Assembly: GCA_016285075.1 (NCBI GenBank)
Contig: JAEEQB010000004.1
Location: forward strand, 1 to 64,000
DNA from: Prevotella sp.
GTDB lineage: Bacteria; Bacteroidota; Bacteroidia; Bacteroidales; Bacteroidaceae
DNA length: 64,000 nt
Reading direction: 5' to 3'
Of this stretch, positions 51,841 through 62,600 are shown one piece after another. The notes below the pieces were generated by a model. That model was not told where the DNA came from. It searched no databases and saw only the letters and a list, made by a program, of their open reading frames with translations. Made by a program: the position numbers and the translations under genes. The first letter of the stretch is position 1. Every line of letters starts with the position of its first letter.

Positions 51841-51879
51841 ACAAAGGCGGGGCGAACTTTGAAATTGCCCCGCTTTTGT
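51841..51879. terminator. Bidirectional terminator between the convergent genes
   Basis: ACAAAGGCGGGGC and GCCCCGCTTTTGT pair around a 13-base loop. T-rich sequence lies on the plus side and A-rich on the minus side. It separates the STM3941-like gene from dapL. Confidence 0.85.
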
Positions 51880-51881
51880 TT

Positions 51882-53123
51882 CTATAACGTACCCCGCTGC
51901 CACTTCTCAATGCGCTGTAGAGCCTCTTCGGTTCGCTCGTGACTACCGAAGGCGGTGAACCGGACGTAGCCCTCGCCGGAGGGGCCGAAGCCTACACCAG
52001 GAGTGCAGACGACGTTAGCACCATAGAGTAGTGCCTCGAAAAACTGCCAGGAGCCCATTCCGTCGGGTGTGCGCATCCAGATGTACGGAGCATTCTCGCC
52101 ACCGTAGCATTCAAAGCCGCAGGCTCGAAGCACTGTGAGCATGTGGGCAGCGTTCTGCATGTAGTAGTCAATACTTTGCTGTACCTGTTGGCGACCCTCT
52201 GGAGAATAAATGGCCTCGGCTGCACGTTGGGAGATGTAGCTGGTGCCATTGAACTTGGTGCACTGTCGACGGAGCCAGAGTTGGTTGAGTGGTATGCGCT
52301 CGCCTTCGAAAGTGGCCACGCTGACATCCTTGGGCACGATGGTGTAACCGCAGCGGACACCCGTAAAACCAGCGGTCTTAGAGAACGAGCGGAACTCAAC
52401 AGCACACTTGCGTGCACCTCGGATTTCGTAGATGCTGTGGGGGATGTCAGTATCTTTGATGTAGGCCTGATAGGCTGCATCGAAAAGGATGAGTGCATCG
52501 TTCTTGAGGGCATAGTGCACCCACTTGCGCAGTTCCTGCTTGGTGAGGACCGTACCCGTAGGATTGTTAGGGTAGCAGAGGTAGATGACATCGACGGGTC
52601 GCCCTTTGGGGAGGTCTGGTATGAATCCGTTCTCGGCAGTGGTGGGCATATAACGGACGTTGGTCCAACGGCCATCGCGGTAAGTCCCGCAGCGGCCTAT
52701 CATGACGTTCGAGTCGATGTAGACGGGATAGATGGGGTCGGTGACACCGATGAAATTGTCCCAGTGGAGCAGTTCCTGAAAGTTCCCGGTGTCGCTTTTG
52801 GCACCATCGTTGATGAAGACCTCGTCGATACTGAGACGGATGCCTCGTGGTGCGAAGTCGTTTTTCAGAATGGCTTCGCGTAGGAAGGTGTAGCCTTGTT
52901 CGGGGCCATAGCCTCGAAAACCCTCGGCAGTGGCCATTTCGTCAACGGCCTTATGCATGGCCTTGATAACTGCTGGACAGAGCGGCTGGGTGACATCACC
53001 AATGCCAAGGCTGATGACATCGGCCTTGGGGTGCATCACCTTGAAGGCGTTGACCTTCTTGGCAATGTCGGCGAACAGGTAGTTGTTCTGCAGGTTCAGG
53101 AAGTGAATATTTACTAATGCCAT
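51882..53123 (-). CDS. dapL: LL-diaminopimelate aminotransferase
   Basis: A 413-residue PLP-dependent aminotransferase converting tetrahydrodipicolinate directly to LL-2,6-diaminopimelate with glutamate as amino donor, the short route to lysine and meso-DAP. The PLP lysine is in [15 protein letters not shown]. Also visible are [26 protein letters not shown] [17 protein letters not shown] and a [17 protein letters not shown] stretch. The start [20 protein letters not shown] is typical of DapL. It lies 23 bases after dapF, and both follow gltBD on one minus-strand run, so the glutamate donor and its consumer are encoded together. Confidence 0.95.
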   Translation of the reverse strand: MALVNIHFLNLQNNYLFADIAKKVNAFKVMHPKADVISLGIGDVTQPLCPAVIKAMHKAVDEMATAEGFRGYGPEQGYTFLREAILKNDFAPRGIRLSIDEVFINDGAKSDTGNFQELLHWDNFIGVTDPIYPVYIDSNVMIGRCGTYRDGRWTNVRYMPTTAENGFIPDLPKGRPVDVIYLCYPNNPTGTVLTKQELRKWVHYALKNDALILFDAAYQAYIKDTDIPHSIYEIRGARKCAVEFRSFSKTAGFTGVRCGYTIVPKDVSVATFEGERIPLNQLWLRRQCTKFNGTSYISQRAAEAIYSPEGRQQVQQSIDYYMQNAAHMLTVLRACGFECYGGENAPYIWMRTPDGMGSWQFFEALLYGANVVCTPGVGFGPSGEGYVRFTAFGSHERTEEALQRIEKWQRGTL

Positions 53124-53146
53124 TATTTCTAATTGATAATTGATAA

Positions 53147-53947
53147 TTATATTTGTATTTCGCCATCGAAAACGAATTCAGCAGGGCCGCTCATGTAGAC
53201 GTGATTGTCGGCCTCATGCCACTCAATACTAAGTGTTCCTCCGTCCATCACGATGTCGCTGGTTCTGCCTGCTTGGTGAGACAGACAGGCGGCAACGGCA
53301 GTGGCACAAGCACCGGTTCCGCAAGCTTCTGTGATTCCGCTGCCCCGTTCCCAGACTCTTGTCCTGATGCTGCCATCAGCCTCAATGCGGGCAAACTCTA
53401 TGTTGCAGCGTTGGGGGAAGGCTGGGTGGTATTCGAGGATGCGTCCGGTTTCGCCCACTTGGTCAACATCATCGGTAAAGATGACATAGTGTGGATTTCC
53501 CATAGACACGAATGTCCCTTTTTCCATTCTGTGAGATTCAATGAATTGCGATTCATCTTCAAATACGGGCTCACCCATGTCGACAGTGACGGAATCTACC
53601 TTGTAGTCAGTGAGGTGTAAAAGAAGGGTCTTTATACCCGACAGTGTCAGCAGGCGGATCTCAGTCTTGTCTGTAATGCTCTTTTCATAAAGATACTTGC
53701 CTATGCAACGAGAAGCATTGCCGCACATCATCGCCTCAGAGCCATCGGCATTGAAGATGCGCATAGAGTAGTCGGCCTCGGGGACGGTACTGCGGTCGAT
53801 GAGCACCAGTCCATCGGAACCGATGCCCTTATGGCGGTCACTCCAGGCGATGGCGCATGCCCTTGGATCGGCAATGGGGTGTTCCATGGCATTGACATAG
53901 ATGTAGTCATTGCCGCAGCCGTGCATCTTGGTGAATGGTATCTTCAT
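53147..53947 (-). CDS. dapF: Diaminopimelate epimerase
   Basis: A 266-residue cofactor-independent epimerase converting LL- to meso-diaminopimelate for lysine and peptidoglycan. Both catalytic cysteines are present: [13 protein letters not shown] for the first and [17 protein letters not shown] for the second. The opening [16 protein letters not shown] is the family start. Its ATG overlaps the gltD stop by four bases, and dapL follows, giving the last two steps of DAP synthesis in this branch side by side. Confidence 0.96.
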   Translation of the reverse strand: MKIPFTKMHGCGNDYIYVNAMEHPIADPRACAIAWSDRHKGIGSDGLVLIDRSTVPEADYSMRIFNADGSEAMMCGNASRCIGKYLYEKSITDKTEIRLLTLSGIKTLLLHLTDYKVDSVTVDMGEPVFEDESQFIESHRMEKGTFVSMGNPHYVIFTDDVDQVGETGRILEYHPAFPQRCNIEFARIEADGSIRTRVWERGSGITEACGTGACATAVAACLSHQAGRTSDIVMDGGTLSIEWHEADNHVYMSGPAEFVFDGEIQI

Positions 53948-55323
53948 TTTGTCAGATATTCGTTTACTTTCTTTGCTGTTTCAATGCCACTGGCCATTGC
54001 TCGGACAACAAGCGAGGCACCGTTCTGGGCATCTCCGCAGATAAAAACATTTGCAGGGTACTCAGGTTGTTCAGGCTTCAGGAAGCCCATAGCCAACAGG
54101 CAGAGTTCTGCCTTGATGACGAAAGGCTCGCCCTTGGCCACCATGACGGGACGCGCGGGCTTTCCCGTTGGAGAACCTGCGGACACGGGGGCTGGTTGCC
54201 AGTCTATCTCCTGGACACGGACGCCTGTGAGATGGCCGTTCTCGCCAAGAAATTCCAGGGTATTGATGTTCCATCGGCGCGTACAGCCCTCCTCGTGACT
54301 GGAAGTCGTCTTGAGGGTGCGAGGCCAGTTGGGCCATGGGTTCTGAGGATCCTCGGGACCTTCTACGGGTTTGGGCATGATCTCGATTTGCGTGACGCTC
54401 TTGCAGCCCTGGCGATGAGCCGTTCCGATACAGTCTGAACCAGTGTCACCACCACCGATGACGAGCACATTCTTGCCCTTGGCTTTGATTCGCTCTTCTT
54501 TTGAGAACTCTGCACCAGCGAGCACGCGGTTCTGTTGGGATAGTAATTCGAGTGCGAAGTGTACGCCCTTCAACTCGCGTCCGGGTGCTTTGAGGTCGCG
54601 GGCGGTGGGGGTGCCAGTGGCGAGGACTACTGCAGCAAATTGCGTCGTGAGCTGTGATATGATCGTAGCATACGGAACAGCTTGGCCATACCTGAATTCG
54701 ATACCTTCCTGCTCTAGCAATCGAATACGGCGGTCAATGATGGCCTTGTTGAGTTTGAAGTTGGGGATGCCGTAACGCAAAAGGCCACCGGCAGCTTCAT
54801 TCTTTTCGTAGACAGTAACCGTATAACCCATCTGGTTGAGTGCATTGGCAGTGGCGAGACCTGCCGGGCCTGTTCCGATGACAGCTATGCTCTTCCCGTT
54901 TCTGACAGGTACCCGTGGTGAAATATATCCCTCACGGAAGGCAGCCTCGATGATGGCACACTCATCTTCGCGATTGGTTGTAGGCTCGTGGTTGAAACGG
55001 TTCAGCACACATGCCTTCTCGCAGAGGGCAGGACAGATGCGTCCTGTGAACTCAGGGAAGGGATTGGTGCTACTCAACAACCGATAAGCCAACACCCAGT
55101 CGCCCCTATACAGTGCATCGTTCCATTCTGGTGCTTTGTTGCCCAACGGGCAGGCCCAGTGGCAGAAAGGCACGCCGCAGTCCATACAGCGGCTCGCCTG
55201 CTCCCGCCGCATGTGCGTGTTGAGTGTCTGTTCCACCTCGCCGAAGTCGTGGATCCTGTCGTGAACCGGACGATAGCCCGCCTCTTGGCGGTGTATCTCA
55301 AAAAAAGCTTTCGGGTTTCCCAT
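53944..55323 (-). CDS. gltD: Glutamate synthase small subunit
   Basis: A 459-residue iron-sulfur flavoprotein that supplies electrons from NAD(P)H to the large subunit. N-terminal cluster cysteines are in [19 protein letters not shown] and [13 protein letters not shown]. The FAD site is [16 protein letters not shown], and the NAD(P)H site is [20 protein letters not shown]-terminal [20 protein letters not shown] closes the FAD domain. It is placed 30 bases after gltB and overlaps dapF by four bases. Length is close to the family norm. Confidence 0.96.
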   Translation of the reverse strand: MGNPKAFFEIHRQEAGYRPVHDRIHDFGEVEQTLNTHMRREQASRCMDCGVPFCHWACPLGNKAPEWNDALYRGDWVLAYRLLSSTNPFPEFTGRICPALCEKACVLNRFNHEPTTNREDECAIIEAAFREGYISPRVPVRNGKSIAVIGTGPAGLATANALNQMGYTVTVYEKNEAAGGLLRYGIPNFKLNKAIIDRRIRLLEQEGIEFRYGQAVPYATIISQLTTQFAAVVLATGTPTARDLKAPGRELKGVHFALELLSQQNRVLAGAEFSKEERIKAKGKNVLVIGGGDTGSDCIGTAHRQGCKSVTQIEIMPKPVEGPEDPQNPWPNWPRTLKTTSSHEEGCTRRWNINTLEFLGENGHLTGVRVQEIDWQPAPVSAGSPTGKPARPVMVAKGEPFVIKAELCLLAMGFLKPEQPEYPANVFICGDAQNGASLVVRAMASGIETAKKVNEYLTK

Positions 55324-55353
55324 ATCTTTACTTTTTTACCTTTTTACCTTTTC

Positions 55354-58300
55354 CTAATAGTCGCGCTGGATGTCAGCAATCTTTTCGTGGAGTCGCGCCA
55401 TTTTCTCTTCCTCGAGCACACGTTTGTATTCGATGGGTATCACTTGGATGAAGTCTTCAATGCAGCGCTGCCAGTTGTCGAGCAAACGTCCTGCAAGTGC
55501 CGATCCAGTGTGCAGATAGTGCTGGCGGACAAGCTCCAGCAGTTCCTTGCGTGAGACGTTGTCCTCGACGAGCGAGAGTTCGACCATGTCCATGTTACAG
55601 AAGTAGTCGAAGGTGTGGTTGGGGTCGTAGACGTATGCAATACCGCCTGACATTCCAGCCGCAAAGTTGCGGCCCGTATCGCCGAGCACCACGACACGCC
55701 CTCCCGTCATGTATTCGCAACAATGGTCGCCAGCACCTTCGATGACTGCAATGGCTCCGGAGTTGCGCACGCCGAAGCGCTCGCCCACCTTGCCGTTGAT
55801 GTAGAGCTCTCCTGAGGTGGCACCATACAGGCCCGTGTTGCCTGCGATGACATTATCCTCTGCCAGGAAGTCATCGCTGCGGCGTGCAGGAGGCACGATG
55901 CTGATGTGACCACCACTAAGCCCCTTGCCGAAGTAGTCGTTACACTCGCCCTCCAGATGGATGTCCAGTCCTTTCACGGCGAAAGCTCCAAACGACTGGC
56001 CTGCCGACCCTTTGAACTTTATCTTTATCGTGCCGTTGGGCAGACCAGCCTCACCGTATTTCTTGGCGATGGCACCGCTGAGCATTGTGGTGAGGGCGCG
56101 GTCGGTATTCTTGATGGCGTAGTGGAGCGTCACTTCCTCCTGTTCGTCAATGGAATCCTGGGCAGCACGGATGATCTCCTCGTCCTTCACTCCGGTCACC
56201 TTCGTATAGGCACCGCGATCCCAATATAATGCTTTGTCTGTGTCGGGTCTATCCAGCAAGCGGGCGAAGTCGATCGTTTTCTGCTTATCGGTCATGCCAA
56301 TGGTTTTGACCTCAATCAGTTCTGTGTGGCCGATGATTTCCTTCAGGCTGTGCACGCCCATTTCAGCAAGGTATTCGCGTACTTGCCTGGCTAAGAACGT
56401 GAAGTAATTCACTACATACTCGGCTTTTCCCTCGAAGTGCTTACGCAGCTCCGGGTTCTGCGTGGCTACGCCCATCGGACAAGTATTGGTGTTGCATTTA
56501 CGCATCATCACACATCCCAACACAATCAGAGGCAGTGTACCAAATGAGAACTCGTCGGCCCCAAGCATCGCCATGATGATGACATCCTTGGCAGTCTTCA
56601 ACTGTCCGTCGGTCTGCAAGCGAATCTGATTGCGCAAGCCGTTTCGGACAAGGGTCTGTTGCGTCTCGGCAAGACCGATTTCCGGCGAGATACCTGCAAA
56701 GCGCATGCTCGATGCTGGCGAAGCACCCGTTCCGCCCTCTGCACCACTAATGACAATGAGATCGGCCTTGGCCTTGGCCACGCCAGCAGCAATCGTCCCC
56801 ACACCACTCTCGGCTACCAGCTTCACGCTGACAGCAGCAGTGGGGTTGATATTCTTCAGGTCGAAGATGAGTTGTGCCAGATCTTCTATGGAATAGATGT
56901 CGTGATGGGGTGGGGGAGAGATGAGCGAGATGCCTGGGATGGCATTACGTGTCTTGGCGATGATTTCATTTACCTTGAAGCCCGGCAGCTGACCGCCCTC
57001 ACCGGGCTTGGCACCTTGTGCCACTTTAATCTGTATCTCCTCGGCATTTACAAGATATTCCGCTGTCACTCCAAAGCGGCCACTGGCTATCTGCTTGGTT
57101 TTGCTCGACAGTGATACACCATCCATCTGTGTATGATAGCGGGCGTTATCCTCGCCACCCTCACCAGTATTCGAGCGAGTGCCGAGCTTGTTCATTGCCA
57201 ATGCCAGTGCCTGGTGTGCCTCGATGCTCAAGGCACCGAAGGACATAGCGCCGGTCACGAAATGCTTAACGATTGACTCTACGGGTTCGACCTCATCGAT
57301 AGGTGTAGGTTCAGACACCTTCTTCCAATCAAAGAAGTCGCGGATAAAGATGGGCGAATCCTTCTCGTCAACAAGCTTTGCCCAATCCTTGAACTTCTCA
57401 TAGCTACCCTTTCGTGTGGCCAGTTGCAGTGTGGCAATGGTTTCAGGATTCCAAGCATGTTTGATGCCATCCTTACGCCATGAGAATTGTCCTTGGTTCT
57501 TCAATTGCGACTGCTCCTGGGCTGCTTTTTGCAGGCGAATGGCATCTCTTGCAATCTCTTTCAGTCCGATTCCTCCGATGGTGCTCACCTCTGTGCCGAA
57601 ATAACGTCTCAGCAAGTCCTCGCTGAGCCCGATACTCTCGAAAATCTTCGCACCGCGATAGCTTCGGATGGTCGAGATTCCCATTTTCGACATAATCTTT
57701 TTTAGTCCTTTGTCTATCGCTTTGACATAGTTGGATTCGGCCGTAGCATACTCCTCTTGAATCCTTCCGCGTTTCACCAGATCATCGAGTATGGCGAAGG
57801 TCATATAGGGACAAAGCGCACTAGCACCGAAACCCAGAAGCAAAGCAGCGTGCATGGTCTCGCGTATCTCGCCACTTTCCACGATAAGTGCAGTCTGTAC
57901 ACGCTTGCCTACACTTATCAGATAGTGATGAACGGCGCTCACCGCCAGCAACGACGGGATTGCCGCATGTTCATTGTCAATGTCGCGGTCTGTCAGGATA
58001 ATATAGTTCACGCCCTCCTCCACGCTGCGCTCTGCTTCATGACAGAGCTCGTCCAATGCTTGGCGCAGTCCTTCCTCGCCCTTTCCGGAGTCGAAGAGAA
58101 TAGGGAGTTTCCGTGTCTTGAATCCTTTGTATCTTATATTACATAGAATGTCCAGCTGTGTGTTTGTCAGCACCGGTTGTGGCAAGCGTACCATCTTGCA
58201 GTTGGAAGCATCGGGCGTCAGTATGTTGGTACCCACGGCACCAATATACTCCGTCAACGACATCACCAGTTCCTCGCGAATGGGGTCGATGGCAGGATTG

Positions 58301-59835
58301 GTGACCTGTGCAAACTGCTGACGGAAATAGTTGAACAATACCTGCGGACGGTCGCTGATAACGGCAAGTGGAGTGTCGTTTCCCATAGCAGCCACTGGCT
58401 CCTGGCCAGCTGTTGACATCGGGATAATGGTCTTGTCGATGTCCTCCTGACCATAGCCGAACTGTAATAGTTTACGCTCAAGATCAGTCACACCGTTCTC
58501 TACCTTGCGTCCGCTTTTCAGTTTTTCAAGTTGCACACGATTCTCGCTGAGCCATTCACGGTAGGGATGTGCCTTGGCCAGCTGTTCTTTGATTTCACCA
58601 TCGTAGTAAATCTTGCCTTCTTGTGTGTCGATGAGCAGAATCTTTCCTGGTTGCAAACGGCCCTTGGCGACTACATCGCCCGGCTCGAAGTCCATGACGC
58701 CAACCTCAGAGGCCACGACCATCATGTCCTGCTTCGTAATCGTATAGCGCGAGGGACGAAGCCCATTGCGGTCGAGCATTCCTCCAGCATAGCGCCCATC
58801 CGAGAAGAGCAAGGCTGCCGGACCGTCCCACGGCTCCATCAGGATGGAGTGGTACTCATAAAAAGCCTTCAGATCCTCGCTGATGGGGTTCTTGTCGTTG
58901 AACGACTCCGGCACGAGTATCGCCATAGCCTGTGGCAGGGAGAGTCCGCTCATGGTCAGGAATTCAAAAACGTTGTCCAATGAAGCCGAATCGCTCATAC
59001 CCTCCTGTACGATGGGTGAGATCTCCTTGATGTCACCCAATGCTTTGCTGCTGAGCACGCTTTCGCGGGCCTTCATCCATCCACGATTGCCACGAATGGT
59101 ATTAATCTCACCATTATGAGCTAACAAGCGGAAGGGCTGGGCCAAAGACCACGTGGGGAAAGTGTTTGTGCTGAATCGTGAGTGGACCAGCGCCAGTCCG
59201 CTTGTCAGGTAAGGACTCGACAGGTCAGGGAAATAACGTCGCAGTTGTCCGCTGGTCAGCATTCCCTTGTATATGATATTCTTGTTGGAAAGCGAACAGA
59301 TATAAAAATCCTTATGATCGATACGGTTCTCAATGTGCTTGCGTACCTTATATAATATGTGCTCAAACACGCTGGCATCTTCGTCTGATATGCCTGTTAC
59401 GAACATCTGCTTGATGTCAGGCTCCACCTCACGGGCGGCCGCCCCCAGCACCTCAGGGCAAGTGGGAACTGAGCGCAGGTGCATCAACTGCAGACCCTCA
59501 CGCTCTATCTCCTCAATCATCACAGACAGAATCTCATGCTGTTCCTTTTCGTCTTTGGGCAGAAATACCAGTCCCGTGCCGTACTTTCCTTTCTCGGGAA
59601 CGGGGATGCCCTGCAATAGAATGAACTCATGCGGAATCTGAAGCATGATGCCCGCTCCGTCACCTGTCTTATCGCGTGTCTCGGCTCCTCGGTGCTCCAT
59701 ATTCTCCAGGACACGTAGTGCCTGATCCACCAGTTCGTGGCTCTTGCTTCCGTGTATGTTCACCACCATGCCCACTCCGCAAGCGTCGTGCTCATATTGT
59801 GGCTGGTATAGTCCGTTTAGCTTACTTTTAGTCAT
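55354..59835 (-). CDS. gltB: Glutamate synthase large subunit
   Basis: A 1493-residue enzyme that makes two glutamates from glutamine and 2-oxoglutarate. The N-terminal amidotransferase begins at Cys19 of HDACGVGMVVN after a short propeptide. The central domain carries RNGLRPSRYT. The FMN synthase domain has SPPPHHDIYSIEDLAQLIFD, SGAEGGTGASPASSMRFAGI and the Fe-S cysteines of CVMMRKCNTNTCPMGVATQN. The C-terminal GXGXG helix follows with repeated glycine turns. A -7 box TATCTTTG at 59877-59884 (minus strand) lies about 40 bases before the start. It leads the gltB-gltD-dapF-dapL run. Confidence 0.97.
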   Translation of the reverse strand: MTKSKLNGLYQPQYEHDACGVGMVVNIHGSKSHELVDQALRVLENMEHRGAETRDKTGDGAGIMLQIPHEFILLQGIPVPEKGKYGTGLVFLPKDEKEQHEILSVMIEEIEREGLQLMHLRSVPTCPEVLGAAAREVEPDIKQMFVTGISDEDASVFEHILYKVRKHIENRIDHKDFYICSLSNKNIIYKGMLTSGQLRRYFPDLSSPYLTSGLALVHSRFSTNTFPTWSLAQPFRLLAHNGEINTIRGNRGWMKARESVLSSKALGDIKEISPIVQEGMSDSASLDNVFEFLTMSGLSLPQAMAILVPESFNDKNPISEDLKAFYEYHSILMEPWDGPAALLFSDGRYAGGMLDRNGLRPSRYTITKQDMMVVASEVGVMDFEPGDVVAKGRLQPGKILLIDTQEGKIYYDGEIKEQLAKAHPYREWLSENRVQLEKLKSGRKVENGVTDLERKLLQFGYGQEDIDKTIIPMSTAGQEPVAAMGNDTPLAVISDRPQVLFNYFRQQFAQVTNPAIDPIREELVMSLTEYIGAVGTNILTPDASNCKMVRLPQPVLTNTQLDILCNIRYKGFKTRKLPILFDSGKGEEGLRQALDELCHEAERSVEEGVNYIILTDRDIDNEHAAIPSLLAVSAVHHYLISVGKRVQTALIVESGEIRETMHAALLLGFGASALCPYMTFAILDDLVKRGRIQEEYATAESNYVKAIDKGLKKIMSKMGISTIRSYRGAKIFESIGLSEDLLRRYFGTEVSTIGGIGLKEIARDAIRLQKAAQEQSQLKNQGQFSWRKDGIKHAWNPETIATLQLATRKGSYEKFKDWAKLVDEKDSPIFIRDFFDWKKVSEPTPIDEVEPVESIVKHFVTGAMSFGALSIEAHQALALAMNKLGTRSNTGEGGEDNARYHTQMDGVSLSSKTKQIASGRFGVTAEYLVNAEEIQIKVAQGAKPGEGGQLPGFKVNEIIAKTRNAIPGISLISPPPHHDIYSIEDLAQLIFDLKNINPTAAVSVKLVAESGVGTIAAGVAKAKADLIVISGAEGGTGASPASSMRFAGISPEIGLAETQQTLVRNGLRNQIRLQTDGQLKTAKDVIIMAMLGADEFSFGTLPLIVLGCVMMRKCNTNTCPMGVATQNPELRKHFEGKAEYVVNYFTFLARQVREYLAEMGVHSLKEIIGHTELIEVKTIGMTDKQKTIDFARLLDRPDTDKALYWDRGAYTKVTGVKDEEIIRAAQDSIDEQEEVTLHYAIKNTDRALTTMLSGAIAKKYGEAGLPNGTIKIKFKGSAGQSFGAFAVKGLDIHLEGECNDYFGKGLSGGHISIVPPARRSDDFLAEDNVIAGNTGLYGATSGELYINGKVGERFGVRNSGAIAVIEGAGDHCCEYMTGGRVVVLGDTGRNFAAGMSGGIAYVYDPNHTFDYFCNMDMVELSLVEDNVSRKELLELVRQHYLHTGSALAGRLLDNWQRCIEDFIQVIPIEYKRVLEEEKMARLHEKIADIQRDY

Positions 59836-60096
59836 ATTATCCTTGTTTCATCTTTCGTTTGTCTCGATTTCGGGTGCAAAGATAATGCAAATAGTTAGAA
59901 AAACAGCAGCTTTTGTGTCATTATTTTCTTTTGGAATCGTGCACGGATGGCATTTTGTTGATATTTCTATGGTTTCTTTTACAAAATGAAAGCAAATGAA
60001 GCCCTCTGTGGACCAGCAGGTTTACACTTTGTCATTTCGCAGGGATTTGTTGATTCAAAGCTGGATTTTTATGCGGATTTATTCCAAGAATCTCCG

Positions 60097-60104
60097 TACC
60101 TTTG
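60097..60104 (+). promoter_or_regulatory. -7 box of the glnK-amtB operon
   Basis: TACCTTTG lies 54 bases before the glnK start codon. The expected -33 TTTG is degenerate (TTTA-like at about 60078). The divergent gltB promoter lies about 215 bases away. The 260 bases between hold no gene I can see. Confidence 0.6.
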
Positions 60105-60158
60105 CCCTCGAATTCTTGCAAGATGTCACGTTAGTATTAATTTAATGAGGTAAAAAGT

Positions 60159-60506
60159 ATGAAAAGGATTGAAGCAATTATCCGCAAGACCAAGTTTGAA
60201 GAGGTCAAGGAGGCACTGCTTGCGTCGGACATTGACTGGTTTGAATACCACAACGTTCACGGCATCGGGCAGAGCCGACAGGAACGGATTTACCGTGGCG
60301 TTCAGTACTCAACGGATGTAATAGAGCGTGTGGCACTGACCATCGTCTGCCGCGACCAGTTTGTGGATCCAACGGTGAAAGTCATTCTGAAGGTGGCTCA
60401 CACAGGTGAGATCGGCGATGGACGCATTTTTGTCAGCGATATGATAGACACTTGGTCGATTCGCACAGGCGAGAACGGCGATACCGTTTTGAGAGACAAG
60501 AAATAA
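60159..60506 (+). CDS. glnK: Nitrogen regulatory protein PII
   Basis: A 115-residue trimeric signal protein binding ATP/ADP and 2-oxoglutarate. It opens MKRIEAIIRKTKFEEVKEAL. The T-loop contains GIGQSRQERIYRGVQYS, with tyrosines at 45 and 50 in the area where uridylylated PII proteins carry Tyr51. The later GEIGDGRIFVSDM matches the B-loop. It precedes amtB by 35 bases, the standard pairing in which PII plugs the ammonium channel. It may also regulate the second amt gene downstream. Confidence 0.94.
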   Translation: MKRIEAIIRKTKFEEVKEALLASDIDWFEYHNVHGIGQSRQERIYRGVQYSTDVIERVALTIVCRDQFVDPTVKVILKVAHTGEIGDGRIFVSDMIDTWSIRTGENGDTVLRDKK

Positions 60507-60541
60507 AAGGATAACACAACAACACAAAGACTTATTGAAAT

Positions 60542-61795
60542 ATGAACGAAATAGGATTATCACTAGATACCGTATGGATGCTATTGGCAGCCATGCTGGT
60601 TTTTTGGATGCAGCCGGGGTTTGCGCTGTGTGAGGCAGGTTTTACGCGAGGTAAGAACACGGTCAACATCCTGATGAAGAACTTTGTCGACTTCATGTTC
60701 GGCTCATTGCTGTTCTTTTTCCTTGGCTTTGGATTTATGTTCGGCAGCGAAGGTGCTGGTTTTATCGGTATGCCTAACTGGGGCGACCTCTCATTCTACA
60801 AGGGCGACCTGCCTGTAGAGGGCTTCTTGATTTTTGAGACGGTGTTCTGTGCCACCTCGGCGACGATTGTCAGCGGTGCTATGGCTGAGCGCACTAAGTT
60901 CTCGATGTACTTGATTTACAGTGCGGTCATCTCATTGTTCATCTATCCGGTTGAGGGTCATTGGACGTGGGGCGGTGGCTGGTTGTGCAACGATGCTGCT
61001 GATGGGTTTATGATGACGACCTTCGGCGACGTTTTCCACGATTTTGCAGGCTCTGCCATCGTACATAGCGTTGGTGGCGTACTTGCACTGATTGGTGCGA
61101 TGGCACTCGGTCCTCGTATTGGTAAATATGCCAAAGACGGTAAGCGCCGTGCTATTCCTGGTCATAACCTGACAATGGCTGCGCTGGGTGTGTTTATCCT
61201 CTGGCTCGGCTGGTTCGGCTTCAACCCGGGGTCCCAACTAGCGGCTAGTGGGGAAGTGAACCGCATCGCCATCAGCCATGTGTTCCTGACCACCAACCTC
61301 GCAGCCGCTGCTGGCGGTACTGCCACGATGTTCTTGACGTGGCTAAAGTATGGTAAGCCGTCGCTCTCGCTGACACTCAATGGTGTGCTGGCCGGACTGG
61401 TTGGCATCACGGCAGGTTGTGACCTCGTATCACCGATAGGAGCTGTTGTTATTGGCCTCGTTTGTGGTTTGGTACTGGTCTATGCCATAGAGTTCATCGA
61501 TCACCATTTGCACATTGACGACCCTGTAGGTGCAAGCTCTGTTCATGGTGTCTGCGGTATTCTCGGCACACTGATGACTGGCCTGCTGTCTACGTCGAAT
61601 GGATCTTTCTACGGTCATGGCTGGGGTTTCTTCGGCGCCGAGTGCTTTGGCATTCTTGTCATTGACCTTTGGGCTGCCGCCTGCGGTTTCGTCCTGTTCT
61701 ATGGCATCAAGAAACTGCATGGCCTCCGTGTAGACAAGCGAGTCGAAGAAGAAGGTCTCGATATCTACGAACATGGCGAGGCCTGCTATAATTGA
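60542..61795 (+). CDS. amtB: Ammonium transporter, first copy
   Basis: A 417-residue channel with eleven transmembrane helices. The twin histidines are in FAGSAIVHSVGGVLALIGA and VGASSVHGVCGILGTLMTG. The gating Phe region and ALCEAGFTRGKN start are normal for the Amt family. The C-terminal tail, LDIYEHGEACYN, is the conserved regulatory end that contacts PII. The N terminus begins inside the membrane without a cleaved signal, giving a shorter lead than the second Amt. Its gene follows glnK and ends 22 bases before the outer-membrane barrel gene. Confidence 0.95.
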   Translation: MNEIGLSLDTVWMLLAAMLVFWMQPGFALCEAGFTRGKNTVNILMKNFVDFMFGSLLFFFLGFGFMFGSEGAGFIGMPNWGDLSFYKGDLPVEGFLIFETVFCATSATIVSGAMAERTKFSMYLIYSAVISLFIYPVEGHWTWGGGWLCNDAADGFMMTTFGDVFHDFAGSAIVHSVGGVLALIGAMALGPRIGKYAKDGKRRAIPGHNLTMAALGVFILWLGWFGFNPGSQLAASGEVNRIAISHVFLTTNLAAAAGGTATMFLTWLKYGKPSLSLTLNGVLAGLVGITAGCDLVSPIGAVVIGLVCGLVLVYAIEFIDHHLHIDDPVGASSVHGVCGILGTLMTGLLSTSNGSFYGHGWGFFGAECFGILVIDLWAAACGFVLFYGIKKLHGLRVDKRVEEEGLDIYEHGEACYN

Positions 61796-61817
61796 AAATA
61801 AAAAAGGTAAAAAAGAC

Positions 61818-62522
61818 ATGAAAAAGATTGTTATATTGGCAATGGGCATGGTGCTTAGCAGCACCGCCCTTGCACAGGAAGAGATTGAAACGGCGATTAG
61901 TGGCGACGTTGTAAGTAGTTACATCTGGCGCGGTCAGGACTTGGGCAGCGTGTCGCTGCAGCCTACACTCGGCGTGGGATACAAGGGGTTGTCGCTGACA
62001 GCTTGGGGCAGCTACGGACTGACCGACCCTGCCGATACGAAGGAGTTCGACCTGACGTTGGGCTACACCATCGGCGGACTGAACATCGGCGTGACCGACT
62101 ATTGGTTCAACGTCGGTCTCGACCCCGACGGTCGCTACTTCAAATACGACGCTCATGGAACGAACCATCTGTTTGAAGCCAACATCGGCTATGACTTCGG
62201 ATTTGCCTCATTGCAATGGTTCACCAATTTCGCTGGCAATGATGGTGTAAACAAGGACGGTAATCGGGCTTATAGCAGCTATGTTGAAGTAACTGTCCCA
62301 TTCCGACTCGCGACAGTCGACTGGGCTGCTACGGCTGGTGCCGTCCCCTTTGCCACCGACTTCTATGGCGCAACGGGCTTTGCTGTCACCAACTTGTCGC
62401 TGCGGGCCACGAAGGACATTAAAGTGACCGATTCGTTCTCCGTTCCCGTTTTCGCACAGGTGACTGGCAACCCCTGTTCGCAGAAAGCCTACCTGGTTCT
62501 CGGTTTCACGCTGCAGCCTTAA
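61818..62522 (+). CDS. Small outer-membrane beta-barrel, TorF-like putative porin
   Basis: A 234-residue exported protein starting at MKKIVILAMG (61818), not at 61773, where an ATG lies inside amtB. The signal peptide ends ALAQ. The mature part alternates Gly-rich turns and amphipathic strands: VSSYIWRGQDLGSVSLQPTL, GGLNIGVTDYWFNVGLDP, LFEANIGYDFGFASLQWF and a C-terminal aromatic-ended YLVLGFTLQP, typical of a barrel of eight to twelve strands. The SSYIWRG(Q) start is found in TorF-family putative porins. Its place between two ammonium transporters suggests a nitrogen-compound entry route across the outer membrane. That function is inferred from context only. Confidence 0.82.
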   Translation: MKKIVILAMGMVLSSTALAQEEIETAISGDVVSSYIWRGQDLGSVSLQPTLGVGYKGLSLTAWGSYGLTDPADTKEFDLTLGYTIGGLNIGVTDYWFNVGLDPDGRYFKYDAHGTNHLFEANIGYDFGFASLQWFTNFAGNDGVNKDGNRAYSSYVEVTVPFRLATVDWAATAGAVPFATDFYGATGFAVTNLSLRATKDIKVTDSFSVPVFAQVTGNPCSQKAYLVLGFTLQP

Positions 62523-62539
62523 TCTTTGCCAGGTATTCA

Positions 62540-62570
62540 CCCTCTCCTTCAGCGGAAGGGGAGGGCTTTT
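62540..62570 (+). terminator. Terminator/attenuator between the barrel gene and the second amt
   Basis: An 11-bp stem CCCTCTCCTTC/GAAGGGGAGGG with one T-G wobble, an AGCG loop, then CTTTTAA. It lies 18 bases after the barrel stop and 31 bases before the second amt start, so it may lower or regulate read-through. Confidence 0.7.
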
Positions 62571-62600
62571 AACGAGTGTAATAATAAAGAAAAGATAAAG